Source: JBBSUQ01 sp964389755
GTDB lineage: Bacteria > Bacteroidota > Bacteroidia > Flavobacteriales_D > Crocinitomicaceae
Length of the DNA: 64,000 bases
Reading direction: 5' to 3'
Assembly (NCBI GenBank): GCA_964389755.1
Contig: CAYMEW010000012.1
Span: 1 to 64,000, forward strand
Part shown: piece by piece, positions 26,080 to 35,530 of the stretch
How the letters are laid out: every line of letters starts with the position of its first letter
Numbering within the stretch: the first letter of the stretch is position 1
The notes under the pieces: model-generated
What the model was told of the DNA's origin: nothing
What the model saw: only the letters and a program-made list of their open reading frames with translations
Database searches by the model: none
Made by a program: the position numbers and the translations under genes

Positions 26080-26277
26080 ATTTTCGGTTGGTTCCTAGAC
26101 GAACCGCTACAAAATTGATAAAACCTGCCGACTTCCACGAAGCCGTTCCTGTAAAATTCACGATCATCCTCAGATCCCTGAACAGGATCCTGTTCGGAAG
26201 ATGTTTCGCGCAATCACGTGACTGCATTGTTTTTCCGTCGAAAAATCAGTTGCAAACACCGCTGTGTTATTTCAATG

Positions 26278-29205
26278 CTATTTACCGCGAAGTGCTTCGT
26301 AGATGACGCGCTGAATATCGGTACGAATGTCCATTTTCACGATCTTCCAGTTCTCGGCATCCGGATAAACGCGGTTCGAGAGAAATACGTAGTTGATGTC
26401 GTATTCCGGATCTGCCCAGGCCATCGTCCCGGTAAAACCGGTGTGTCCAAAGCTTTTCAACGACACCAGACCGCAGGTCGGGCCGCCGTGCAGGGAAGGC
26501 AAAGGTTTATCAAAGCCGATCCCACGCCGGTTGCCCGGACAATACACGCACGAAGTGTACCGGGCAATGACTTCCGGTTTGATGTATTGAATTCCGCCGT
26601 AAGTGCCACCGTTCAGGAACAATTGCATGATCGCGGCCAGATCGGTAGCGTCCGTAAATACGCCGGCATGTCCGCCCACACCGCCTACCATCGCCGCGCC
26701 GGGATCGTGTACGTACCCGTGAACGAGTTGTTTGCGAAAGATCCGGTCGTCCTCCGTCGGAGCTATCCGCGCAAGATCGAAACGCCGGTATGGATTAAAT
26801 CCGGCTGTGCGCAGACCCATTTCGCGGTAAATTCCTTCCACGTACTGGTCAAAAGGCATTCCGCTTTGCTTTTCGACGATCTTTTTAATGAAATAATAGC
26901 CGAGATCCGAATACAGGTATTTGTGTGTACCCAGACGCGTACCGGTGATTCGCGTATACATGCTGTCGGCATAACTGTTCTTCATAAAAATGGACGGTGC
27001 CACTTCGAGGCTGAAACTGTCGGTGCGCACCCGCGAATAAATGCGCGTATCGAGTTCACCATTCAAAAGCGTCGCCGTATAAAAAGGGATCCAGGATTTC
27101 AGCCCGGCCTGGTGCGTAAGCATCTCTTTCAGTTTAATATCGCCGTAAGGACCGTCACCTGTAATTTCCGGAATGTAATCCTTCAGGCGCAATTCCACCG
27201 AAAACTTTCCTTCCGATTCGAGTTTCATCAGGGACAGTGTGGATGCCGCGATCTTAGTGACCGACGCAATATCATAGAGGTCGTCGTTTTTTACCGTTTC
27301 GTTTCCTTCATAGCGGTGGTTTCCAAAGGATTTCCGGTAAATGATGCTTCCTTTCCAGGCAACAACGATCTGGCATCCCGGGTATGCTCCCTCGGAGATC
27401 CCTTTCCAGGCAATCGCATCGATCTCGGCGAGTTTTTGTGCGGATATTCCGAATTCCGCGGGACTCGCATAGCGCAGGCGCCCGTTTCCCGGACTTTCCA
27501 CACCGCTTCCGCGTTTAAAATCCGATGAAATGTAAAACGGAGTTTTTCCCGTTACAGGCAGTGCCCCGAAGAGCATTTGGGAGACGCGCTCCTGCACGAT
27601 CGGATGGTTTTCATAAGCCAGCACCACCGAACCGTAATGCGTCGTGTTGAGTTCGCCGGCCATCCGCGGGTTTCCGAAAATCACCAGTGTGTTTTTGCTT
27701 CCCTGCGGCAACGAAGCGCTATAGCTGTCGAAGTTTGCCGGTGCAGAGAAACTATTGACGGCACGTACGCTTTTGGCATGGATCACCGTTACGATCCGCT
27801 GATACGTTTTTTTAGCAGCCTGTAATTGCCGCTGCGCTTCTTGTGCTGTTGTTGCACGAATGACGTCGGGAGAATAAAAACGCTCCACCCCTTCCAGGAA
27901 GTCCTCGTCGTGTTCTCCGATCGACACGAGCGCAAAATGTTCGTCCAGCCGGCCCACAGGAAAGGAAGCATCGTCATTTTTAAGCAGGCAAACAGCCTTG
28001 TCATAAACCTGTTCCATCGTCAGTTTGATTTCATCGGGTGAATAAGTCTGGTATTTGGGCGGATTGATCACAAAGCGGTATTTATAGGAAAGGACCTTTC
28101 TGCAACGCGCGTCCACTTCGGCGGCGGATATTTTTCCGCTCTCTACCAGTTTTACGAGTCCGTCGATCGCCTCGGTAACCGATTCGGGGAAGAGAAGAAT
28201 GTCGCAACCGGCCATGAAAGCCTTTTCAACCGTTTCCTGCTTCCCATAGCTTCCGGTAACAGCTTTCATATTGAGTGCATCCGAGATCACCAGTCCGTCA
28301 AAACCGAGTTCTTCCTGTAAATAGTGCCGAATGACCGGAGCCGAAAGGCTGGACGGCATACCACTCTGATCGAGCGCCGGAACATTCAGATGGCCGACCA
28401 TCACCGAAGACGCTCCGGCACTGATCCCTTCGCGAAACGGATACCAGTCGATCGCTTCGATCTGTGTCAGTGATCTGTCGATAAGCGGTAAATTGTAGTG
28501 CGAGTCTGCCGATGTGTTCCCGTGGCCCGGAAAATGTTTGAGGCACGACATCACGCCATTGCTTTCGAACGACTTCACGAGTGCGGAAACCTGGAAAGCG
28601 ACATCTTTCGGACTTTCTCCATAACTCCGGAAACCGATCACGGGATTCAGCGGGTTACTGTTAACGTCTGCCACCGGAGCAAAATTCATGTGAATTCCGG
28701 CCTCACGGCATTCGGCAGCCATCATTTCCCCGATTCTTTTTGTAAGTTCCGGGTCATTTGCCGCTCCGAGTGTATAAGCATACGGAAAACGGTCCACATC
28801 CGAAAGGCGCATTTCCATTCCCCATTCGGCATCCATCCCGATAAAAAGGGGAATTTCAGATTCCCGCTGAAAACGGGCGACACTTGAATCGCTTTCGGCA
28901 CGCGTTCCCTGGAAAAGGATCACTCCGCCGACGTGGTCGTTCTTAATGAAGTTATCCGCTTCATTCAGCGTGGCTGGCTTACCCGGATACGCGGCTACCA
29001 TGAAAAACTGGGCAATCTTCTCGCGCAGTGTCATTTTCGAAAGTTGTGTTTCGGCCCATTGCGTCGCTTTCGGATCCGGCGCCCTGAGTTGCTTTTCGGT
29101 GACAGAAACCACCATTTCAGGAGAAGGAAACAGGGAAGTAAGCAAGGCCGTTAGCGGCAGCGCTGCCAACAAGTGTATGCGTGAGATCCGAAAAAAGTGC
29201 TTCAT
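26278..29205 (-). CDS. GH3 N-acetylglucosaminidase fused to a serine hydrolase domain
   Basis: A 975-residue exported protein with a hydrophobic signal (about 10-26). The N-terminal GH3 domain (about 55-370) has the NagZ-type loop KHFPGHGNTSADSH with its Asp-His catalytic dyad, and ISDALNMKAV carrying the nucleophile Asp. A middle alpha/beta region (about 390-570) follows. The C-terminal domain (about 600-965) is a penicillin-binding fold: SVTK (SxxK), YSDLGYY (YxD instead of YxN) and FGHTGFTG (HTG). Together they could remove GlcNAc and hydrolyse peptides or esters of peptidoglycan. The fusion is intact. Monocistronic; upstream and downstream gaps of about 200 bases hold nothing clear. Confidence 0.9.
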   Translation of the reverse strand: MKHFFRISRIHLLAALPLTALLTSLFPSPEMVVSVTEKQLRAPDPKATQWAETQLSKMTLREKIAQFFMVAAYPGKPATLNEADNFIKNDHVGGVILFQGTRAESDSSVARFQRESEIPLFIGMDAEWGMEMRLSDVDRFPYAYTLGAANDPELTKRIGEMMAAECREAGIHMNFAPVADVNSNPLNPVIGFRSYGESPKDVAFQVSALVKSFESNGVMSCLKHFPGHGNTSADSHYNLPLIDRSLTQIEAIDWYPFREGISAGASSVMVGHLNVPALDQSGMPSSLSAPVIRHYLQEELGFDGLVISDALNMKAVTGSYGKQETVEKAFMAGCDILLFPESVTEAIDGLVKLVESGKISAAEVDARCRKVLSYKYRFVINPPKYQTYSPDEIKLTMEQVYDKAVCLLKNDDASFPVGRLDEHFALVSIGEHDEDFLEGVERFYSPDVIRATTAQEAQRQLQAAKKTYQRIVTVIHAKSVRAVNSFSAPANFDSYSASLPQGSKNTLVIFGNPRMAGELNTTHYGSVVLAYENHPIVQERVSQMLFGALPVTGKTPFYISSDFKRGSGVESPGNGRLRYASPAEFGISAQKLAEIDAIAWKGISEGAYPGCQIVVAWKGSIIYRKSFGNHRYEGNETVKNDDLYDIASVTKIAASTLSLMKLESEGKFSVELRLKDYIPEITGDGPYGDIKLKEMLTHQAGLKSWIPFYTATLLNGELDTRIYSRVRTDSFSLEVAPSIFMKNSYADSMYTRITGTRLGTHKYLYSDLGYYFIKKIVEKQSGMPFDQYVEGIYREMGLRTAGFNPYRRFDLARIAPTEDDRIFRKQLVHGYVHDPGAAMVGGVGGHAGVFTDATDLAAIMQLFLNGGTYGGIQYIKPEVIARYTSCVYCPGNRRGIGFDKPLPSLHGGPTCGLVSLKSFGHTGFTGTMAWADPEYDINYVFLSNRVYPDAENWKIVKMDIRTDIQRVIYEALRGK

Positions 29206-29406
29206 GTTACGAAATTAAAGTTTGATCGGGCTTACACGGGCGAAATGCTGCGGTTTTTTCCACAATGCATTGTTCCCGAAGTCCGACGACATCCGTTTTA
29301 ACAAAAACCCTACCGCATATTTTGGAACTTGTCGCGTTACTACGGGGTGGCTGACGCTTTGTCAGGAACTGTCAAACGGAATAATTCTTGGAACACACGG
29401 AATGAT

Positions 29407-29414
29407 TATCTTTG
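29407..29414 (+). promoter_or_regulatory. minus-7 promoter box of the mutL operon
   Basis: TATCTTTG (exact TAnnTTTG), 12 bases before the ATG at 29427. It rules out the in-frame TTG at 29412, which lies inside it. Confidence 0.65.
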
Positions 29415-29426
29415 CAGGAGACCGAT

Positions 29427-29750
29427 ATGAAATTACGCTTTTTAAAAAATAACATCCGCAACAAGCGCTTTGATTACCAACCGATGTATTACGACGAACG
29501 GAAGGAAAAATTGCGTCAGAAAGTGGACGAATACGAAGAACTGCACCGGGGCGACAGCTTGTCGGATGATAAACGCATGCATATTCTCCGGGAAAAAATG
29601 GCGAACAGCTGGCAACGAACGTCGCGTGAGAATCGCGATCAGGCATACAGTATACGCCTCATTGTTCTGATCGGTCTGATCCTGGCACTGGGCTACTTCC
29701 TGCTAAACGGGGTCGACGAAGTGGATGTGATCGTAAAAAGACTCTGGTAA
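29427..29750 (+). CDS. Small C-terminal-anchored membrane protein
   Basis: A 107-residue protein: basic/acidic cytoplasmic part rich in Lys, Arg and Tyr (about 1-70), then one transmembrane helix (IRLIVLIGLILALGYFLL, about 74-92) and a short tail. No family recognised. The first half has a charged helix KRFDYQPMYYDERKEKLRQK. It opens the operon and is 1 base upstream of mutL; the same arrangement may be conserved in relatives but I cannot check. Confidence 0.75.
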   Translation: MKLRFLKNNIRNKRFDYQPMYYDERKEKLRQKVDEYEELHRGDSLSDDKRMHILREKMANSWQRTSRENRDQAYSIRLIVLIGLILALGYFLLNGVDEVDVIVKRLW

Positions 29751-29751
29751 A

Positions 29752-31590
29752 ATGAGTATTATTCGCCTGTTACCCGATCACATTGCCAACCAGATCGCTG
29801 CCGGAGAAGTTATCCAGCGGCCGGCCTCGGTAGTCAAGGAACTTGTTGAGAATGCCATTGATGCCGGTGCACAAAAGATCAACGTACACATAAAAGATGC
29901 CGGCAAAACCCTGATCCAGGTCGTGGATGAAGGACGGGGCATGGCTGCCGACGATGCGCGCATGTGCTTTGAACGACACGCCACGAGTAAAGTGGCCAGC
30001 GCAGACGATCTCTTTGCCCTGAAGACCAAAGGATTTCGCGGGGAAGCACTCGCATCCATCGCTGCAATTGCACATGTAACGCTCAAAACAAGGCAACCGG
30101 AGGATGAGATCGGTACGCTGATCCGGATCGAAGGCAGCCGGATCGTAACGCGGGAAGAAACCGTCTGCCCCATCGGAAGCTCTTTCGAGGTCAAGAACCT
30201 GTTTTACAACGTCCCGGCACGCCGGAATTTCCTAAAAACGGATGCTGTTGAATTCAGGCACATTTGCGATGAGTTTGAACGCGTGGCCCTGGCTCACCCG
30301 GATATCGAGTTTACCCTGGACCACAACGGAAGCCAGGTGCACAACCTGCCGTCCTCCAACCTGCGTAAACGCATCGTATCCATTTTCGGGAATATCATCA
30401 ACGATAAACTGGTACCGATCGAGGAACAAACCGATATTGTGCGCATCCATGGCTTTATCGGTAAACCGGAATATGCTAAAAAGAAGCGCGGGGAACAATT
30501 CTTCTTTGTAAACAACCGCTTTTTTAAAGATTCGTATTTCAATCACGCACTTACGAGCGCTTACGATAATTTACTGGCTCCAAAAACGTTTGCTTCCTAT
30601 TTCCTGTTCTTCGAGATCGATCCGCAACGGATCGATGTGAATGTGCATCCTACCAAAACAGAGATCAAATTCGAAGAAGACCGCTTTATCTACACGATCC
30701 TGAAAAGTGCGATTCGCCAGGCACTCGGAAAATACAACATCGCGCCAACGCTCGATTTCGAACAGGAAACCGGCTTCGACCTTCCTTATGAGATGAAATA
30801 TGAAACGCCTGTTGAACCGACCATTCGGGTGAATCCGGACTACAACCCGTTTCGGGAAGAATCGAACAATAGTAAACCGTCGTATAAAGCAAATTCGGCT
30901 GCGATGCAGAAACACGGCTTCGGAAAACCGGAGGTCAAACAACAGGACTGGCAAAACTTTTACGAGATCGCGGACGAAACGCATACGGTGCCCTCTCAAT
31001 TGCAGGCCATTCCCGAAGAAGAAGCTTCCGAAGCATTGCATTCGAAAAACGTGCTTGAAAAGGGAAATTACCTCATTACCGAAGGCAAGACCGGACTGAT
31101 GATGATTCACCGGAAACGGGGGCTGCACCGCGTGGTATACGACCAGATGATGCAAACATTTATCGCGTATCCCGTGAGTTCGCAAACGATGCTCTTCCCG
31201 ATCGAAAAGGAAATGTCGCGCCAGGAAGCCGAAGACTGGAAAGCGAATGCCTCTATGCTCGAAAGACTCGGTTTTCGCTGGCAGCTCACAGAACATACGC
31301 TGAGTATCGAGGCTATTCCAGCTGTGCTCGAACAAGAAACCGTGCTCGATTGTCTGGAAGAAATTAATACGCAACTTGGTTTCCCGGAGATCGAAAAAGG
31401 AGAAGTGGCACACTACATGATCAATAGTATCGCGAAAGCGGCTTCCATGCGAAAAACGGAAAAGATGAACCCGGAAAGTTTTCACGATTTCATGGAGAAA
31501 CTATTCGCCTGTGAAGATCATATGTACACACCCGACGGGCTCAAAATTATGTCAAACTTAACGCTGGATGAGATCCGGCAAAAATTTTAA
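29752..31590 (+). CDS. mutL: DNA mismatch repair protein MutL
   Basis: A 612-residue GHKL ATPase that couples MutS mismatch recognition to repair. The N-terminal ATPase domain is canonical: ELVENAIDAGA (residues about 30-40), DEGRGM and KGFRGEALASI, and the transducer has FVNNRFF. The C-terminal dimerisation domain is less conserved: the DQHAxxExxxxE endonuclease motif is not visible (the corresponding region reads MMIHRKRGLHRVVYDQM) and the usual CPHGRP is replaced by YTPDGLKI, which suggests no nicking activity; Bacteroidota MutL proteins are variable here. Second gene of a five-gene operon. Confidence 0.97.
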   Translation: MSIIRLLPDHIANQIAAGEVIQRPASVVKELVENAIDAGAQKINVHIKDAGKTLIQVVDEGRGMAADDARMCFERHATSKVASADDLFALKTKGFRGEALASIAAIAHVTLKTRQPEDEIGTLIRIEGSRIVTREETVCPIGSSFEVKNLFYNVPARRNFLKTDAVEFRHICDEFERVALAHPDIEFTLDHNGSQVHNLPSSNLRKRIVSIFGNIINDKLVPIEEQTDIVRIHGFIGKPEYAKKKRGEQFFFVNNRFFKDSYFNHALTSAYDNLLAPKTFASYFLFFEIDPQRIDVNVHPTKTEIKFEEDRFIYTILKSAIRQALGKYNIAPTLDFEQETGFDLPYEMKYETPVEPTIRVNPDYNPFREESNNSKPSYKANSAAMQKHGFGKPEVKQQDWQNFYEIADETHTVPSQLQAIPEEEASEALHSKNVLEKGNYLITEGKTGLMMIHRKRGLHRVVYDQMMQTFIAYPVSSQTMLFPIEKEMSRQEAEDWKANASMLERLGFRWQLTEHTLSIEAIPAVLEQETVLDCLEEINTQLGFPEIEKGEVAHYMINSIAKAASMRKTEKMNPESFHDFMEKLFACEDHMYTPDGLKIMSNLTLDEIRQKF

Positions 31591-31600
31591 TACGCAGACG

Positions 31601-32359
31601 ATGTTCAATAATATACCGCAGGTAACTAAAAATTTACTGATCCTCAATGCGCTTTTCTTCCTGGCAAAGATCGTTGTTATAAGTTCTTTTAATATCGATC
31701 TCGACTTACTTTTAGGAGCGCATTACATCAACTCTCCCCTGTTCCAGCCTTACCAGATCGTGACGCACATGTTCATGCACGGAAACTTCATGCACATCTT
31801 CTTCAACATGTTCGTTCTGTTGATTTTCGGTAGTCACCTCGAACGTTTGTGGGGCGCCAAACGCTTCTTCATTTTTTACATCGTCTCTGGTATCGGTGCA
31901 TTTTTGATTTACAACATTACGGGTGCCTGGCAAATTCATCAACTCAAACAGGAAATACTCGCATACGGATTTCCTTTGGAAAACATAAATGAACTGATTC
32001 GAAATACACCTCTGAATGAATCTGCTGTCTCAGAAACACTCAGCCGACTTTCAGGAGATCCGGGCGTATTTGAATATGCTGTTAAAAGTTTTACTCCGAT
32101 GATAGGCGCATCCGGCGCACTTTTCGGAATCATGGCTGCATTTGCATTGCTTTTCCCAAATACGCCGCTTATGCTGCTTTTCTTTCCGTTTCCAATCAAG
32201 GCTAAATACCTGATCGGAGGTTATTTCCTGATCGAATTGTATTCCAGTTTCAACCAGCCCGGAGATACCGTAGCGCACCTGGCACATGTCGGAGGAGCAA
32301 TTGTGGGCGGTATTATCGTACTGATACAACGACGAACAGATAAAACAAATTTCTGGTAA
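31601..32359 (+). CDS. Rhomboid-family intramembrane serine protease (first of a pair)
   Basis: A 252-residue six-helix membrane protein. Catalytic Ser171 (GASGALFG) and His229 (HLAHVGG) form the dyad; HGNFMHIFFNMFVL at about 62-75 is the conserved loop-1/TM2 segment. It has a long loop (about 110-160) between TM2 and TM4 not common in GlpG. The ATG at 31601 is used since a frame opening at 31568 overlaps mutL and adds only 11 atypical residues. Active-site residues intact, substrate unknown. Confidence 0.92.
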   Translation: MFNNIPQVTKNLLILNALFFLAKIVVISSFNIDLDLLLGAHYINSPLFQPYQIVTHMFMHGNFMHIFFNMFVLLIFGSHLERLWGAKRFFIFYIVSGIGAFLIYNITGAWQIHQLKQEILAYGFPLENINELIRNTPLNESAVSETLSRLSGDPGVFEYAVKSFTPMIGASGALFGIMAAFALLFPNTPLMLLFFPFPIKAKYLIGGYFLIELYSSFNQPGDTVAHLAHVGGAIVGGIIVLIQRRTDKTNFW

Positions 32360-32360
32360 T

Positions 32361-33290
32361 ATGCAGACGCAGCAGACACTCGGACAGCAACTCATGCAGT
32401 TTATCCGCCACGGCGGAATGACGGTCAAACTGATCTTTGTGAACACGCTTGTGTTCCTGCTTATCCAGCTCATATCGATTACCGGGAACATGATCGGCGG
32501 AACTGCAGGGGTGTTGTTCGACACGATCAATACGCGCATTTTTGCCCTGGACACCTACCTTTCCGGCTTCGTGCTTCATCCCTGGGGCTTGTTTACCAGT
32601 ATTTTCGCTCACTTCCGGTTTACCCATTTCCTGTTCAATATGCTCTTCCTCTATTTTTCGGGAAGAATGTTCGAACAGGTCTTTGACCGGCGACGGCTTT
32701 TGTATACATACCTGTTGGGAGGTGTGGCCGGTGGAATTTTTGAAATTCTTTCACACCTCGTTTTCCCGGGCCTCAGCGACGGCTACCTCGTTGTAGGTGC
32801 CTCCGGCTCGATCATGGCTATTTTCATTGCACTCGCTTTTTACCGCCCGTCGCTTACGGTAAATATCTGGGGAATTTTACCCGTAAGGATCATTATCCTG
32901 GCCGTATTATTCATTGTTTACGATCTCGTTAGCCTGGGCATGCACGACGGAACCGCACATTTTGCACACATTGGCGGGGCCGCGATCGGTTTGCTTTCGA
33001 TCCAGAACCTGCATAGCCGTACGAATATTATAGCCGTTACCGAACGGATCGGAAATGCGGTCGCTTTGTTTTTCCAACGCCTGTTCAACCCGCGTAAAAC
33101 ACACTTTAAAGTGTACCACAATAAAACGGGGCAAACATTTAAATCGGATGAACAGTATAACGTAGAAGCAAAAAAACGCCAGCAGGAAATAGACCGGATC
33201 CTGGACAAGATCTCCAAATCGGGATACGAATCGCTTAGCAAGGCGGAAAAAGCATTCCTGTTTAATCAAAGCAATAACAAGCGAAATTGA
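32361..33290 (+). CDS. Rhomboid-family intramembrane serine protease (second of a pair)
   Basis: A 309-residue membrane protein with catalytic Ser148 (GASGSIM) and His203 (HFAHIGG), and HFRFTHFLFNMLFLYF near 85-100. The C-terminal about 90 residues are cytosolic and basic (HFKVYHNKTGQTFK, KKRQQEIDRILDKI), a tail absent from the first rhomboid. It begins 1 base after the first, so they arose as or behave as a tandem pair, but their sequences differ a lot. Substrate unknown. Confidence 0.92.
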   Translation: MQTQQTLGQQLMQFIRHGGMTVKLIFVNTLVFLLIQLISITGNMIGGTAGVLFDTINTRIFALDTYLSGFVLHPWGLFTSIFAHFRFTHFLFNMLFLYFSGRMFEQVFDRRRLLYTYLLGGVAGGIFEILSHLVFPGLSDGYLVVGASGSIMAIFIALAFYRPSLTVNIWGILPVRIIILAVLFIVYDLVSLGMHDGTAHFAHIGGAAIGLLSIQNLHSRTNIIAVTERIGNAVALFFQRLFNPRKTHFKVYHNKTGQTFKSDEQYNVEAKKRQQEIDRILDKISKSGYESLSKAEKAFLFNQSNNKRN

Positions 33291-34411
33291 AAAACTTCCT
33301 GAAACGGCTCGTGCGCTTTTCGTCGCTTGTAAAGATCCTCACGATCATTGCGCTGGTATGCCTGCTGCTCGCCTATCTCGCTCCTTTTGTACATCCGGCG
33401 TCTTTCCGGCTGATTCCCTTTTTTGGGCTGGCCTACCCCGTGATCCTTGTGATCAACCTGTTGTTCCTGGTAATCTGGTCTGTGGCCCGCTCAAAATACG
33501 CCCTTTTCATCCTGGTCGCCCTGCTGTGTGGCGGAAAACTACATTTTCGCTTACTGGCCTTCGGTTCGAAGGAAGCCATTCCGCAGGAAGTTGAAAAAGT
33601 ATGGAAAATCAGCAGCTACAATGTACGCCTCTTCGACCTGTACAACTGGTACACCAACAAAGCTGAAAACAAACGTCTCGAGATCTTCGCCTTTCTCGAA
33701 CGCGAAAATCCGGATGTGATCTGCTTCCAGGAATTCTATCACCAGGACCGGCCGACACCTTTTCCCACGCGTGACACGCTCCTGAAGATCATGCACATGA
33801 AAGATTACCACGAGCGCTACAGCCACAAACTCGATGGCCGGCAAAACTTTGGGATCGCCATGCTATCCAAATACCCGATGATCGCACGCGGCGATGTGAT
33901 TTTCGACAACGAGGACAAGGAAACAGATAACTATTGTATTTACGCGGACATCGTAAAAAACGGCGATACACTCCGCATTTACAACATTCATCTGCAATCT
34001 ATCAAATTGCGCAAGGACGACTATTCCGTTTTCGATCCGAATGAAAAATCGGACGTCAGTAAACCATCGGCCATTCGCGCCATTTACGATAAACTCAGTT
34101 TCGCATACCCCCGCCGGGCGGAACAGGCGGAAACAGTTATGAAACACGCTTCCGAATCGCCATACCCGGTCGTTATCTGCGGAGATTTTAATGACACACC
34201 GCTTTCATACGTTTACAATTGCTTCGGGAGCACGCTTACCGACGCCTTTCGGATCAGTGGCCGCGGAATCGGCAGTACCTACGTCGGAAAAGTACCGGCC
34301 GGCCGGATCGATTATATTTTTTACAGTCCCTCGCTACATTCGACCAACTTTGAGATCCAGCGGGAAGCACTGAGCGACCACCGCGCCATCTCCTGCCTTA
34401 TCTGGAAGTAA
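33287..34411 (+). CDS. Membrane-anchored endonuclease/exonuclease/phosphatase family protein
   Basis: A 374-residue protein: three hydrophobic segments (about 10-100) and an EEP catalytic domain (about 105-374). Visible motifs: SSYNVRLFDL, NPDVICFQEFY (metal Glu), CGDFNDTP (catalytic Asp/Asn) and LSDHRAIS (catalytic Asp-His). The family includes phosphodiesterases and phospholipid or nucleic acid hydrolases, and Bacteroidota homologues with this topology lack a known substrate. The start codon is TTG at 33287, overlapping the preceding stop TGA as TTGA. Last gene of the mutL operon. Confidence 0.9.
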   Translation: MKNFLKRLVRFSSLVKILTIIALVCLLLAYLAPFVHPASFRLIPFFGLAYPVILVINLLFLVIWSVARSKYALFILVALLCGGKLHFRLLAFGSKEAIPQEVEKVWKISSYNVRLFDLYNWYTNKAENKRLEIFAFLERENPDVICFQEFYHQDRPTPFPTRDTLLKIMHMKDYHERYSHKLDGRQNFGIAMLSKYPMIARGDVIFDNEDKETDNYCIYADIVKNGDTLRIYNIHLQSIKLRKDDYSVFDPNEKSDVSKPSAIRAIYDKLSFAYPRRAEQAETVMKHASESPYPVVICGDFNDTPLSYVYNCFGSTLTDAFRISGRGIGSTYVGKVPAGRIDYIFYSPSLHSTNFEIQREALSDHRAISCLIWK

Positions 34412-34440
34412 ATCATCAACTTTTATGTTATATTTACCGC

Positions 34441-34899
34441 ATGAAACAGACCTTTTTCTTCATTCCTTTCCTTGTATGCGCTGCATTTGCAGTTAGTTCC
34501 TGCTCAGTAGATAAACCGATGGACGAACCGGACGCGGACCTGATCCCGATCCATAAAAAATGGACACTTCAAAAGGAAGAAAATCGCGTTGAAAAATATG
34601 AATCGATCGAGTTTAAAGGACAACCGATTGAAATCGTCATGGACCTTAACGATAACGGTTACTTTATCATTTACGATACCTTTCTCGACCCGCGTTTTGA
34701 AGGTGCCGGAATTAATAAGATCCAACAGCGATCACGCGGACAATGGGAGTACCGCGACGATTTGCTCATTCTTCACCATTCTACCGACGATACCTCGTAT
34801 ACTGAAAACCTGACTGTCAACAGGCTGAGCAACGAAGAACTGATCCTGCAGGGAGAGAATGAAAAAGCAACGATCTATAAAACATTCAATAAGCGCTGA
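34441..34899 (+). CDS. Lipocalin-like lipoprotein
   Basis: A 152-residue lipoprotein: signal peptide ending AVSSC (Cys21) followed by an acidic stretch (VDKPMDEPDAD) resembling the Bacteroidota surface-export signal. The rest is beta-strand-rich with a GQWEYRDDLLILH segment and looks like a lipocalin-type small beta-barrel, but this is inference. TATATTTA at 34429-34436 is a possible minus-7 box only 4 bases upstream of the ATG. Confidence 0.75.
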   Translation: MKQTFFFIPFLVCAAFAVSSCSVDKPMDEPDADLIPIHKKWTLQKEENRVEKYESIEFKGQPIEIVMDLNDNGYFIIYDTFLDPRFEGAGINKIQQRSRGQWEYRDDLLILHHSTDDTSYTENLTVNRLSNEELILQGENEKATIYKTFNKR

Positions 34900-34912
34900 T
34901 TGTTAAAGTAAC

Positions 34913-35530
34913 ATGTTTGTAGAGATCAACCCGGATAATATCGATGACCGGCTCATACGACAGGCGGTTGAAGCGCTGAAGAAAGGTGGCATTCTCATAT
35001 TCCCGACGGATACGGTTTATAGCATGGGCTGCGACCTGGGCAATAAAAAGGCCCTGAATGAACTTGCACGGCTCAAGGGAACGAAACTCGGTAAAACACA
35101 TTTTTCGATCATTTGCTCGGACCTGAGTAACCTTTCGGAATACGTAAAACACATTCCGCGTCCGGTATTCAAGCTGCTTAAGCAGTGTCTTCCGGGACCA
35201 TTTACATTCATTCTTACGGCAACAAATGAGATTCCGCGCCTGTTCGATACGAACCGCAAGGAGATCGGGATCCGGATCCCGGATAACGCGATCATTCACC
35301 GCATCGTACAAGAACTCGGAAACCCGATTGCCACCACTTCCCTGCACAACCAGGAAGATGAGATCCTCGATTACTTCGCTGATCCGTATGCTATTTTCGA
35401 ACGTTTTGAAGACGATGCCGATATGATCATCGACGGCGGTCCCGGAAAATTATATGCTTCAACCGTTATTGACTGCACGGGAGATACCCCGGAGATCATT
35501 CGGGAAGGACTTGGAAAAATCGACTTATGA
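34913..35530 (+). CDS. Sua5/YciO/YrdC-family L-threonylcarbamoyladenylate synthase-type protein
   Basis: A 205-residue single YrdC domain: GGILIFPTDTVYSMGCDL (about 25-42), the KxR-like LARLKGTKLGKTHFSIIC segment (about 57-74), PGPFTFILTA and the GIRIPDN segment. The family makes the threonylcarbamoyl-AMP used for tRNA t6A; members with the YciO-type KGT motif may have different function. Its stop overlaps the next start (ATGA), tying it to a glutamine amidotransferase. Confidence 0.9.
   Translation: MFVEINPDNIDDRLIRQAVEALKKGGILIFPTDTVYSMGCDLGNKKALNELARLKGTKLGKTHFSIICSDLSNLSEYVKHIPRPVFKLLKQCLPGPFTFILTATNEIPRLFDTNRKEIGIRIPDNAIIHRIVQELGNPIATTSLHNQEDEILDYFADPYAIFERFEDDADMIIDGGPGKLYASTVIDCTGDTPEIIREGLGKIDL

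Noticed and set aside
26218..27528. A 436-residue plus-strand ORF
   Set aside because: It lies antisense inside the GH3-serine hydrolase gene, whose domains and motifs are clear; the antisense protein shows no known features.
29412..29426. TTG start for the small membrane protein
   Set aside because: It lies inside the minus-7 box TATCTTTG, so it would not be on the transcript.
30571..31485. A 304-residue minus-strand ORF
   Set aside because: Antisense to mutL, Phe/Arg/His-rich shadow composition without motifs.
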